From Pseudoalteromonas shioyasakiensis (GTDB lineage Bacteria; Pseudomonadota; Gammaproteobacteria; Enterobacterales; Alteromonadaceae): a stretch of 64,000 nt of DNA. The stretch spans positions 145,472 through 209,471 of the forward strand of contig NZ_LRUE01000002.1 in assembly GCF_001550135.1 (NCBI RefSeq), given 5' to 3'. Shown piece by piece: positions 56,018 through 64,000 of the stretch (the stretch's first letter is position 1; each line of letters starts with the position of its first letter). Under the pieces are notes generated by a model, which ran no database searches, had not been told where the DNA came from, and saw only the letters and a list, made by a program, of their open reading frames with translations. The position numbers were made by a program, and so were the translations under genes.

Positions 56018-56932
56018 ATGTACAAACTTATATTATTGTTTATTATTTTTTCGGGAATATCCTTGCCTGCTTTTGGTCAGGCAGAAGTTGAAATCTGCAA
56101 TAATTGCTCTCAAAGTCAAAAAGACAAGGTTGCAAGGCTAAGCGTTAACTCTGATACTAAAGCTGTCATTGTGGTCGATATGATTAATGAAACAGCATTA
56201 AAATATGATACTAACTACATTGAAGATCGTTATGGTGAGCCAGTAGTTAGTGTTTCTTTGTCTGAGCTTAGTAATGATGAAGCTTTTGATTTAGACCTTC
56301 TCTATGAATACCGCAAAGAGTTAGTACGTGTAATAACGCGTGCTTCTGAAAAGAGTATGCTTAAAAATGCGCAAAGTACTCAACGTAATATATCGACTCC
56401 TAAGTATACTAATTCCAATGTAAATGATAATTCTCCGATAGGAAAGGGGATTGAAGTCAAGGGAAGTCCCTATGACTTTTTGCTTGCCAGTTATTTTAGA
56501 AATGATGTTTATGACTTTTATTTTGCGGGTGAGACATTAGCTTTAACAAAAATATTATTACCAACTAAGGGAACAATTAAATTTCCGAATATGAATAAGT
56601 TAAAGCTATATGTTCGTATAAACTTTTATAGTGATGATTTGGCTAAAAGCCTAAATGGTTTTGTTAGCGTAACACTAAACCCAGTAATTAAGTCATTTAA
56701 TATTTTAGGTGGGCGGGATGGATTTAAAAACTCAATTCCTTTGAACCAAGACGAAATTAGTGGTCATGATTTTATATTCGCAAATGCTAAGAGCGAAGAT
56801 AAAAATGAGAGCGAAATAAATGAACACGCCAAGTTTGAAAGATACTCCAGCTCACTAGAAGGAGGAGTTAGCTGCCGAGTTGTGGAAACCAAAACGAAGG
56901 GAAATAAAAAAATATACACTTATCAATGCTAG
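56018..56932 (+). CDS. Secreted protein of unknown function
   Basis: 304 residues with a signal peptide cleaved near residue 20 (LPAFGQA). The mature part has a CNNCS pair at its start and a second Cys pair (SCRVVETK and the terminal YQC) near its end, likely forming disulfides. The centre (~80-130) is Ser/Asn/Lys-rich and probably disordered; the C-terminal half is beta-rich (KLKLYVRINFYSDDLA, FVSVTLNPVIKSFNILG). The coding DNA is clearly more AT-rich than its neighbours, which suggests recent acquisition. It sits alone between the FKBP gene and lnt. I do not recognise a family. Confidence 0.8.
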   Translation: MYKLILLFIIFSGISLPAFGQAEVEICNNCSQSQKDKVARLSVNSDTKAVIVVDMINETALKYDTNYIEDRYGEPVVSVSLSELSNDEAFDLDLLYEYRKELVRVITRASEKSMLKNAQSTQRNISTPKYTNSNVNDNSPIGKGIEVKGSPYDFLLASYFRNDVYDFYFAGETLALTKILLPTKGTIKFPNMNKLKLYVRINFYSDDLAKSLNGFVSVTLNPVIKSFNILGGRDGFKNSIPLNQDEISGHDFIFANAKSEDKNESEINEHAKFERYSSSLEGGVSCRVVETKTKGNKKIYTYQC

Positions 56933-56943
56933 CGTTATAAGTT

Positions 56944-56966
56944 AAAGAGTGGAGTTACCACTCTTT
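56944..56966. terminator. Hairpin between unknown secreted gene and lnt
   Basis: Stem AAAGAGTGG / CCACTCTTT with AGTTA loop; T-run is short, so termination is probable but not certain. It may serve both convergent genes. Confidence 0.65.
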
Positions 56967-56983
56967 AACTGTCGTCTAAACTT

Positions 56984-58549
56984 TTACTTGTTATTTTTAA
57001 TCCTAGCAAGCACACCAACAGTACCGAGTAATATCACCACCGCCCACACAGGCCAATTGCCGTATTGGCTATAAATACTATCGCCTTTAATCAAAGTGAT
57101 ATTGGCCTCAAGTACATCAGCTTTAAATTGTGGCATAGCTAATTGTGATTTAGCGATAGGGTCGTAAACGGCGCTAATACCATTATTAGTAACACGAATT
57201 AGTGGGCGCTGTAACTCTAGGGCGCGCATACGCGCTATTTGCATGTGCTGATGCGGGCCATGTGAGTCACCAAACCATGCGTCGTTACTCACTGTGAATA
57301 AAATGTCGGAGTCACTGCGATAATTACCACGAACCAACTCAGAAAAAGCAATTTCATAGCAAATAGCCGGTAAAATATTTAAACCATTTGCGCGTAAATT
57401 GTTTTGTACTTCATCACCACGGGTAAAGGAGGACATAGGTAAATCAAACAGTGGCGCAATTGGACGCAAGAAGTCCTGAAACGGCACAAACTCACCAATA
57501 GGTAATAACTGATGCTTTTGATAGCGGTTTTTACCTAAATATTGATAGTGGCCTTCACTGTCATTGTGTTCTTTTTTACCAAGCACTATTAAGGTATTAA
57601 AAATGTTACGCGTGTCGTATTGGTAATCAACGATACCGGTAATAAGTGCGGTGTCATTAAACGTTGCGGCACTATCAAGGCCTGTTAAATACTCGGTTGA
57701 TAATGCTTCAAGCTCAGGCACAGCAGCTTCTGGCCAGACAATCAAATCAGCATTCCAATGCAGGCGAGTCATATCTTGGTATTTGCTCATAGTCGTCCAG
57801 AACTCAGATGGTTCAAAGCGAAGATGCTGTTTAATATTACCCTGCACCAGTACAGTTTTAATGGCTTTGTTTTGGTAGTGTAGCTGGCTGCTGCTTGCAA
57901 TCGCATATAAGCCAGCTAATAGGGCTACAGAGGCGATAAGAGGTTTACCATCTTTATTTGCTAGGCGATATAAAGTAAACGCAATTAATATACATACAAG
58001 CGTAATCCCAAACTCACCAATCACTGGGGCTAAAAAATTAAGTGGGCTGTCTGTTTGCGTGTAACCAAAACTCAGCCACGGAAAGCCTGTTAACAATGTG
58101 CCACGTAAGTATTCTGTGGTTGCGATAGCGGCTAATAACCAACATATAAAGCTATATGGGCCTGTAGCAAGGCGTGTTGCCAGCCAAGTAGCTAATGCAG
58201 GATAAAGGGCTAAATAAGCACAAAGCAGCACCATTAACGAAAGTGATGCGATTAATGGCATGCCACCAAAGGTCGCTATTGATACATGCACCCAGCTTAT
58301 ACCTGCACCAAACCAACCTAAACCAAATATAAAGCCATATTTAGCACTTTGTTTAGCGGCTAATTTACCGTTTGCGAGAGGGTTAATGCAGTAGAGTAGA
58401 GCACCAAGGGAAAGAAAAGTTATAAACCATAGGTTATAGGGTGCGTAACTTAAGGTTAAAAAGAGGCCCGCAACAAGTGCGAGCCAGGCTTTTTTATCTT
58501 TTGCAAGGTGACTTAGGTTAGTTAGCAGTTTCTTCACTGTCGTTATCAT
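56984..58549 (-). CDS. lnt: Apolipoprotein N-acyltransferase
   Basis: Adds the third acyl chain to lipoproteins in the inner membrane; needed by the many lipoproteins in this window. 521 residues: ~6-7 N-terminal TM helices, then a nitrilase-like periplasmic domain with catalytic Glu (VWPEAAVPE), Lys (region of LPIGEFVPF) and Cys (PAICYEIAF), and a final TM. The start overlaps the corC 3' end by 32 bp; a GTG four codons later is an alternative start. Confidence 0.95.
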   Translation of the reverse strand: MITTVKKLLTNLSHLAKDKKAWLALVAGLFLTLSYAPYNLWFITFLSLGALLYCINPLANGKLAAKQSAKYGFIFGLGWFGAGISWVHVSIATFGGMPLIASLSLMVLLCAYLALYPALATWLATRLATGPYSFICWLLAAIATTEYLRGTLLTGFPWLSFGYTQTDSPLNFLAPVIGEFGITLVCILIAFTLYRLANKDGKPLIASVALLAGLYAIASSSQLHYQNKAIKTVLVQGNIKQHLRFEPSEFWTTMSKYQDMTRLHWNADLIVWPEAAVPELEALSTEYLTGLDSAATFNDTALITGIVDYQYDTRNIFNTLIVLGKKEHNDSEGHYQYLGKNRYQKHQLLPIGEFVPFQDFLRPIAPLFDLPMSSFTRGDEVQNNLRANGLNILPAICYEIAFSELVRGNYRSDSDILFTVSNDAWFGDSHGPHQHMQIARMRALELQRPLIRVTNNGISAVYDPIAKSQLAMPQFKADVLEANITLIKGDSIYSQYGNWPVWAVVILLGTVGVLARIKNNK

Positions 58550-59402
58550 CAGCCTTTGGAATGGTGACTTGCAATTGTAAGATACGGCGGTTATCTGCGT
58601 TAGTGACTTTAAATTGTAAGCCTTCTACCTCGATTGTTTCACCACGGCTTGGCATATGGCCAAATGCATGTAAAACAATACCACCTATGGTGTCAGCATC
58701 TGAGGTGCTGTAACCGGTTTTAAAATACTCATTAAAGTCATCAACTTCAGTCAGCGCTTGCACAGCGTAAACGTGCTTTGCAACTTGGCGAATATCTTGT
58801 AGGTCTTCACTTTCATCGTGCTCGTCTTCGATTTCACCAACGATGATTTCAAGAATATCTTCGATAGTGACAAGACCAGACACACCACCATACTCATCAA
58901 TAACAATCGCCATGTGGTAACGTTGTTGACGGAACTCATTAAGCAGAGTGTCTACACGTTTACTTTCAGGCACTACAACTGCAGGACGCAAATATTCACG
59001 TAAAGAAGGCAGTTGCTCATCTTTGTTGATGATCAGTGGTAATAAATCTTTTGCTAATAAAATACCCTCAACATGGTCTTTGTCTTCACATACCACAGGA
59101 AAACGTGAATGTGTTGAATCAACCATCATAGGTAATAGCTCTTCTAATGGTGTATCAACCTCTAAGGTTACCATTTGCGAGCGTGGGATCATGATGTCCC
59201 GCACTTTCAGCTCTGATACACCTAGCACCCCTTCAATCATATCCTTGGTTTCAGGGTCGATAAGGTCGCGTTCTTGCGCATCGGCAATTACTTCTACCAG
59301 CTCTTCTCTATTCTGGGGTTCCCCTTGCAACATTTGGGCTATGCGGCCCAGCCACGTTTTGCCAGAAGAACCCTGGCTAGTTTGCGAGTTGTCGTCGCTC
59401 AT
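58518..59402 (-). CDS. corC: CorC/YbeX CBS-domain protein
   Basis: 294 residues: two CBS domains (about 70-190, with [20 protein letters not shown] and [20 protein letters not shown]) and a C-terminal CorC/HlyC transporter-associated domain (~210-285). Linked to Mg2+/Co2+ homeostasis and to ribosome maturation in E. coli YbeX studies, by recall. No membrane segment, unlike the CorB/YtfL type. Follows ybeY by 22 bp and overlaps lnt. Confidence 0.94.
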   Translation of the reverse strand: MSDDNSQTSQGSSGKTWLGRIAQMLQGEPQNREELVEVIADAQERDLIDPETKDMIEGVLGVSELKVRDIMIPRSQMVTLEVDTPLEELLPMMVDSTHSRFPVVCEDKDHVEGILLAKDLLPLIINKDEQLPSLREYLRPAVVVPESKRVDTLLNEFRQQRYHMAIVIDEYGGVSGLVTIEDILEIIVGEIEDEHDESEDLQDIRQVAKHVYAVQALTEVDDFNEYFKTGYSTSDADTIGGIVLHAFGHMPSRGETIEVEGLQFKVTNADNRRILQLQVTIPKADDNDSEETAN

Positions 59403-59424
59403 TGCGTCTAATTGCTCCGTTAAT

Positions 59425-59880
59425 TTAAATATCGTCTCGATATGGGTCAGCGATGTTTAGATCGGCAAGTAATTGCTTTTCTATGCTTTCCATTTCAAGT
59501 GCATCTTCGTCCTTTATATGGTCAAATCCAAGTAAATGCAAGCATCCATGGATAACCATATGGGCAAAATGGTCGTGAAAGGTTTTTTCTTGCTCAATTG
59601 ATTCGGCTAAAACAATAGCCGGACAAATGATTAAATCACCTACTAAAGGTAACTCAATGCCCGGTGGTGCTTCAAATGGAAAAGATAAGACATTAGTCGG
59701 TTTATCTTTGCCGCGGTAATCATTGTTGAGCTGCTGGCTTTGTGCTTCATCACTGATCACTATAGTCAGCTCTGCATCTTCACGGTAGTTGCTAAGGGCT
59801 TTGTCAGCCCATAGCTGGAATTGTTCAAAGCTTGGTAAGTCGTCAAACTCACAGGCTATTTGTAAATCTAATTCGGTCAC
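59425..59880 (-). CDS. ybeY: Endoribonuclease/rRNA maturation factor YbeY
   Basis: 151-residue zinc metalloprotein needed for 16S 3'-end processing and 70S quality control. The metal site is [15 protein letters not shown] (three His). The start is GTG and overlaps the ybeZ stop by 4 bp (GTGA). Confidence 0.96.
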   Translation of the reverse strand: MTELDLQIACEFDDLPSFEQFQLWADKALSNYREDAELTIVISDEAQSQQLNNDYRGKDKPTNVLSFPFEAPPGIELPLVGDLIICPAIVLAESIEQEKTFHDHFAHMVIHGCLHLLGFDHIKDEDALEMESIEKQLLADLNIADPYRDDI

Positions 59881-60929
59881 GAGTTTGCTTCTTGTTGGTT
59901 TGCTTGCGCTTCTTTCGCACGTTGCTTCTCTGCACGTTTTAAACGTTCTGCTTCATCGTTTCGCTCATAAGCTTCAACGATACGAGCAACAACCGGGTGG
60001 CGAACCACATCGTGTGATTGGAAGAAGTTAAAGCTAATTTCATCGACACCGTTTAATACTTCGATGGCATGACGTAGACCTGAGCGGGCACCGCGCGGTA
60101 AATCGACTTGTGTAATATCACCCGTAATCACCGCTTTTGAATTAAAACCAATACGGGTTAAGAACATTTTCATTTGTTCTGCTGTGGTGTTTTGGCTTTC
60201 ATCGAGAATAATAAACGCGTCATTTAGCGTACGACCACGCATGTAAGCAAGGGGCGCAACTTCAATCACGTTTTTCTCAATTAGCTTTTCTACACGCTCA
60301 AAACCCAGCATTTCAAATAATGCATCGTATAGAGGGCGTAAATACGGGTCGATTTTTTGGCTTAAGTCACCTGGTAAAAAGCCTAGTTTTTCACCAGCTT
60401 CAACTGCTGGACGGGTGAGTAGAATACGGCGAATTTCTTGACGCTCTAAGGCATCAACAGCTGCAGCAACCGCTAAATAAGTTTTACCTGTACCAGCTGG
60501 GCCAATACCAAAGGTAATATCGTGATGCAAAATATTTGCTACATACACACCTTGATTATCATTGCGCGGTTTAATAACGCCACGGCGAGTTTTAATCACC
60601 ATGTCTTTGCCATATACACCTGGGTTTTCATCTTGCTCAAGCGCATTTGATTCGCTAATTGCCAAATGTACGGCTTCAGGTTCAATCTCGCCAATCAGGC
60701 CGCGAATAGGCTGAGTTTCAATATAGAGGTTTTTTAGTATCTCAACAGCCGCAGCTGCAAGGTGCAGTTTACCGGTTACTCTGAAGAAATTATCACGGTG
60801 TGCAATCTCAACACCAAGGCGGCGTTCAATTTGCTTAATGTTTTCGTCAAACGGACCACATAAAGATGAAAGGCGTTTGTTGTCGGCGGGTTCTAAATAA
60901 ATCTCTAATGTTTTTAACTGATTACTCAA
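59877..60929 (-). CDS. ybeZ: PhoH-like ATPase YbeZ
   Basis: 350 residues. PhoH P-loop domain with Walker [12 protein letters not shown], Walker-B-type [11 protein letters not shown] and the Arg finger region [17 protein letters not shown] small N-terminal KH-like segment precedes it. YbeZ partners with YbeY and the pair is genetically linked. Start is TTG, with AGGAAG upstream. Gap of 49 bp to miaB. Confidence 0.95.
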   Translation of the reverse strand: MSNQLKTLEIYLEPADNKRLSSLCGPFDENIKQIERRLGVEIAHRDNFFRVTGKLHLAAAAVEILKNLYIETQPIRGLIGEIEPEAVHLAISESNALEQDENPGVYGKDMVIKTRRGVIKPRNDNQGVYVANILHHDITFGIGPAGTGKTYLAVAAAVDALERQEIRRILLTRPAVEAGEKLGFLPGDLSQKIDPYLRPLYDALFEMLGFERVEKLIEKNVIEVAPLAYMRGRTLNDAFIILDESQNTTAEQMKMFLTRIGFNSKAVITGDITQVDLPRGARSGLRHAIEVLNGVDEISFNFFQSHDVVRHPVVARIVEAYERNDEAERLKRAEKQRAKEAQANQQEANS

Positions 60930-60978
60930 AATTGCTTCCTATTGATGGGTGCAGGCTGTGCCTGCACCAAGTGTCACC

Positions 60979-62424
60979 CTAAGGTACGAAAGTAGCAACG
61001 CCAATTTCGTTAGGGGCCGTAGCGGCCTCAGCTTCAGCAGCTTTATTTAAAATAGCTGAAGGTGCCACATCACGGCGTAAGTTCATTTCTGATTCTGTAC
61101 GAATTAACTCACCACGTAAAGAGTTTGGCAATGCTTCTGTAATACGTACATCAACGAATTGACCGATCACTGAGTGAGGACCTTCAAAGTTAACCACTCG
61201 GTTGTTCTCAGTACGGCCACGTAATTCCATTGGGTTCTTCTTAGAAGGACCTTCAACTAGGATACGCTGTTCGGTATCAAACATTTGGCGACTGATTTGC
61301 TGCGCCATTTGCGTGATACGGTTTTGCAGAATGTATAAACGTTCTTTTTTCTCTTGCTCTGTTACGTCATCTGGTAAATCAGCAGCAGGCGTACCAGGGC
61401 GCGCACTGTAGATGAAGCTAAAGCTCATATCAAAACCAATATCATTGATAAGGTTCATAGTTGCTTCAAAGTCCGCTTTACTTTCGCCAGGGAAACCAAT
61501 GATGAAGTCTGAAGACATGCTTAGGTTAGGGCGAATTTTACGTAACTTACGAATCGTAGACTTGTACTCGAGTGCAGTGTGACCACGTTTCATAAGGTTA
61601 AGAACACGGTCTGAACCACTTTGCACTGGTAAGTGTAGGTGGTCAACAAGCTCAGGTACGTCTGCGTACGCATCAATGATATCTGGCGTAAATTCTACAG
61701 GGTGCGATGTGGTATAACGAATGCGGTCAATACCGTCAATCGCAGCGACATAACGTAATAGATCAGAGAAGTAACAAATTTCACCGTCATGAGTTTCACC
61801 GCGATACGCATTTACGTTTTGACCAAGTAGGTTTACTTCGCGAACACCTTGCTCTGCAAGTTGGGCAACTTCAAGTAATACGTCATCAAGAGGGCGGCTT
61901 ACTTCTTCACCACGCGTATAAGGCACTACGCAGAATGTACAGTATTTAGAACAACCTTCCATAATTGATACAAACGCAGTTGGGCCTTCCGCTTTTGGCT
62001 CTGGTAAACGGTCGAACTTTTCAATCTCAGGGAATGAAACGTCAACTACCGAGCTGCTGTCGCCACTTTGCACTTGCTTAATCATTTCTGGTAAGCGGTG
62101 TAATGTTTGCGGGCCAAAGATTACATCAACAAACGGCGCACGTTGACGAATTGAGTCACCTTCTTGCGATGCAACACAGCCACCAACACCAATGATTAAT
62201 TCTGGTTTGTCGTCTTTTAATAGTTTCCAACGGCCAAGCTGATGGAATACTTTCTCTTGTGCCTTTTCACGGATTGAACAGGTATTGAGTAGGATCACGT
62301 CAGCGTCTTCAGCTTCTTCAGTTAACTGATAGCCGTTAGTCGCATCTAGTAGATCAGCCATTTTCTGAGAGTCGTACTCGTTCATCTGACAACCCCAGGT
62401 TTTAATATGCAGCTTTTTACTCAT
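60979..62424 (-). CDS. miaB: tRNA-2-methylthio-N6-dimethylallyladenosine synthase
   Basis: Radical-SAM methylthiotransferase that modifies A37 in tRNAs reading UNN codons. 481 residues: UPF0004 domain with Cys ligands ([21 protein letters not shown]), radical-SAM motif [15 protein letters not shown], then TRAM domain (~375-440). Divergent from ubiF across 258 bp, as in E. coli. Confidence 0.97.
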   Translation of the reverse strand: MSKKLHIKTWGCQMNEYDSQKMADLLDATNGYQLTEEAEDADVILLNTCSIREKAQEKVFHQLGRWKLLKDDKPELIIGVGGCVASQEGDSIRQRAPFVDVIFGPQTLHRLPEMIKQVQSGDSSSVVDVSFPEIEKFDRLPEPKAEGPTAFVSIMEGCSKYCTFCVVPYTRGEEVSRPLDDVLLEVAQLAEQGVREVNLLGQNVNAYRGETHDGEICYFSDLLRYVAAIDGIDRIRYTTSHPVEFTPDIIDAYADVPELVDHLHLPVQSGSDRVLNLMKRGHTALEYKSTIRKLRKIRPNLSMSSDFIIGFPGESKADFEATMNLINDIGFDMSFSFIYSARPGTPAADLPDDVTEQEKKERLYILQNRITQMAQQISRQMFDTEQRILVEGPSKKNPMELRGRTENNRVVNFEGPHSVIGQFVDVRITEALPNSLRGELIRTESEMNLRRDVAPSAILNKAAEAEAATAPNEIGVATFVP

Positions 62425-62682
62425 TGAAATATAGCCTCGTTTTCAATTCGGTAGTGACACAAAAATGTGTTAGAAACAGGATTAAGTGGCAAGTATGCCG
62501 ACTTAAAGGACGCGTATTTTAGCTGGATACCCGCACAGATCCAAGTATAGTTTTTATCTTTGTGGTGTGAAATCAAACAAGTCACTGTTTTGAAATTCAT
62601 AAGCAGTAAATGCACTGACACGCAATATTGAATTACGTTACAATTTATCCCGTATTTAAATAGCCAAATGAGCGAATATTAA

Positions 62683-63852
62683 ATGAATAAAAATAAGGTA
62701 ATTGTTGTCGGTGGCGGCATGGTAGGTGCTGCTACTGCTGTAAAACTGGCTAAGCAGGGTAGGGATGTCACCGTTATTGAAAAGCACCTTATCGATGCTG
62801 ATCAAATTTTAAGCTCAGATAAGGTTGATATTCGCATTTCGGCTATTAATCGTTTTTCAGAGAATTTACTTGATGAGCTTGGTGCAATGCCGTTGCTAAG
62901 ACAAAATCGTATCGCACCTTATCAACAATTAGAGGCCTACCAGCAACAAGGCGAAAATTTATTGTTTGATAGCCATGAGATTGGCGAAACGCATTTAGGT
63001 CATTTAATCGAAAATAATTTAATTCAAGCAAGTCTTTGGCAGCAATTCGCCAAGTATGACATCGAAGTGATAGAGCAGTTATCTGCCATCACGGATATTA
63101 CTCAAACGGCTGATTCAATCACCTTACATTATGGCGATACTCAATATACCGCTGATTTAGTTGTTGCTGCAGATGGTGGACAGTCACAATTGCGAACTAA
63201 AGCTGGTTTAGGTGTAACGGGTTGGCAATATGGCCAGCATTGCATGGGCGTGTTAATCAAATTAGATGCCCCACAGCAGGTAAAAACGTGGCAACAATTT
63301 ACGCCAACCGGGCCTGTGGCGTTTCTACCGATGCAGGCGCCTTATGCTAATTTAATTTGTTATCACGATGCTGCGGTTTTAAAGCAGTGGCAAAAGTTGT
63401 CGAATGAGCAACTTAAAGCAAAACTCATTGACCATTTTCCTGAACTACCGGGCGACTTTGAATTACTTGAGCATGCTGTTTTTCCACTTGCACGCCAGCA
63501 CGCCAATGATTATTCGCACGGACGTTTAGTTTTAGTGGGTGATTCGGCGCACACAATTAACCCGCTTGCTGGACAAGGTGTGAACCTAGGGTTTCAAGAT
63601 GTTGTAGCACTGGCAGATATTTTGGCAGATCAACCTGATGTTGGTCAGCAAGCGTTATTAAAACGCTACGAGAAAAAACGCCGCCACGCTAATTTACTAA
63701 TGATGAGCATGATGGATGCATGTTATTTTGGTTTTTCAAACGAGATTAAACCACTGAGCTGGGTGCGCAGTAAGTTTTTAAAGCTTGCTAATAACACAGG
63801 CCCTGCAAAGAACTGGGTTTTAAAATATGCGATTAGCGGGACATTAAGTTAA
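62683..63852 (+). CDS. ubiF: FAD-dependent 2-octaprenyl hydroxylase, UbiF-like
   Basis: Aromatic-ring hydroxylase of ubiquinone synthesis (C6 position, 2-octaprenyl-3-methyl-6-methoxy-1,4-benzoquinol step). 389 residues: N-terminal FAD loop VVGGGMVGAATAVKLAKQG, mid-protein VVAADGGQSQLRTKAG, and the GDSAHTINPLAGQGVNLGFQD motif common to UbiF/UbiH/VisC. The divergent miaB neighbour supports ubiF over ubiH or visC. The ribosome-binding site is weak. Terminator follows. Confidence 0.9.
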   Translation: MNKNKVIVVGGGMVGAATAVKLAKQGRDVTVIEKHLIDADQILSSDKVDIRISAINRFSENLLDELGAMPLLRQNRIAPYQQLEAYQQQGENLLFDSHEIGETHLGHLIENNLIQASLWQQFAKYDIEVIEQLSAITDITQTADSITLHYGDTQYTADLVVAADGGQSQLRTKAGLGVTGWQYGQHCMGVLIKLDAPQQVKTWQQFTPTGPVAFLPMQAPYANLICYHDAAVLKQWQKLSNEQLKAKLIDHFPELPGDFELLEHAVFPLARQHANDYSHGRLVLVGDSAHTINPLAGQGVNLGFQDVVALADILADQPDVGQQALLKRYEKKRRHANLLMMSMMDACYFGFSNEIKPLSWVRSKFLKLANNTGPAKNWVLKYAISGTLS

Positions 63853-63885
63853 TCGTAAAAAATTAATCTTCAAAAGATAAAGAAG

Positions 63886-63915
63886 CGGGGTAATGAAAAT
63901 TAGCCCGTTTTTTTT
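63886..63915 (+). terminator. Terminator of ubiF
   Basis: Stem CGGGGTAA / TTAGCCCG with one mismatch and a T8 run. Confidence 0.7.
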
Positions 63916-63942
63916 GCTAAAAATTACCGAATATACTTTGGA

Positions 63943-64000
63943 GAAACTTGAAACTTGAAACTTGAAACTTGAAACTTGAAACTTGAAACTTGAAACTTGA
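63943..64000 (+). repeat. Heptanucleotide tandem repeat (GAAACTT)n, cut by window edge
   Basis: Eight complete head-to-tail copies of GAAACTT and two more bases, all identical, reaching the last base of the window. The total number is unknown. It begins 27 bp after the ubiF terminator. The plus strand meets a TGA in every frame, so it cannot be coding there; the minus strand is open in all three frames. Confidence 0.95.

Noticed and set aside
63943..64000. CRISPR or transposon end
   Set aside because: Units are 7 bp head-to-tail with no spacers; no terminal inverted repeat or transposase is visible.

Overview
The window reads as chromosomal backbone of a marine gammaproteobacterium, most likely Pseudoalteromonas or a close Alteromonadales relative. 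This is inferred from the low-to-moderate GC, the E. coli/Vibrio-like housekeeping order, a MotY homologue (Na+-driven polar flagellum), a very long acidic HubP/FimV polar landmark protein, many TonB/OmpA/chemotaxis-type proteins, and a tmRNA tag (ANDDNYALAA) close to that of E. coli. No 16S gene is present, so the genus is an inference. I see no prophage, transposase, CRISPR array, toxin-antitoxin pair or biosynthetic cluster.

Layout. 1-2.2 kb: 3' part of glmM, then tpiA, secG and tRNA-Leu(GAG). 2.3-11.9 kb: accessory genes (PDC-sensor-like membrane protein, two-domain VOC lipoprotein coupled to an unlisted 50-aa lipoprotein, CsgD-like regulator, TonB receptor with an attenuator-like leader hairpin, acetyltransferase, gamma-glutamyltransferase, and TyrP under a TyrR-like box). 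12.3-24.9 kb: EamA exporter, motY, rnt, FapA-domain protein, ssrA (tmRNA), an orphan AT-rich lipoprotein gene, crotonase-fold enzyme, TSUP transporter, a chemoreceptor with a periplasmic binding protein, and an OmpA-type protein with a duplicated N-terminal module. 24.9-35.7 kb: mnmC, fabB (with a FabR-like operator), pdxB, asd and hubP. 35.8-39.3 kb: M28 peptidase, then an NAPE-PLD-like metallo-hydrolase divergent from a TetR regulator with a palindromic operator.

39.3-63.9 kb is the conserved envelope/translation cluster also found near 14-15 min on the E. coli map. It holds lipA-lipB-ybeD, dacA, rlpA-rodA-mrdA, rlmH-rsfS, nadD, holA, lptE and leuS on the minus strand. The divergent plus-strand genes are a YbeL-like zinc-ribbon protein and a Lon-like protease overlapping a membrane-anchored FKBP. 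Then come an unrecognised secreted protein, lnt-corC-ybeY-ybeZ-miaB on the minus strand, and divergent ubiF. These genes cover peptidoglycan elongation, lipoprotein and LPS maturation, lipoylation, tRNA/rRNA modification and ribosome maturation.

The window ends inside a heptanucleotide tandem repeat (GAAACTT)n that runs off the edge. The parts most worth a second look are that repeat, the hubP repeat block and its inverted-repeat-rich leader, the TonB-receptor leader, the TetR operator pair, the Lon/FKBP pair, the gene next to ssrA, and the unrecognised secreted protein at 56 kb. I did not find a convincing new multi-gene system.
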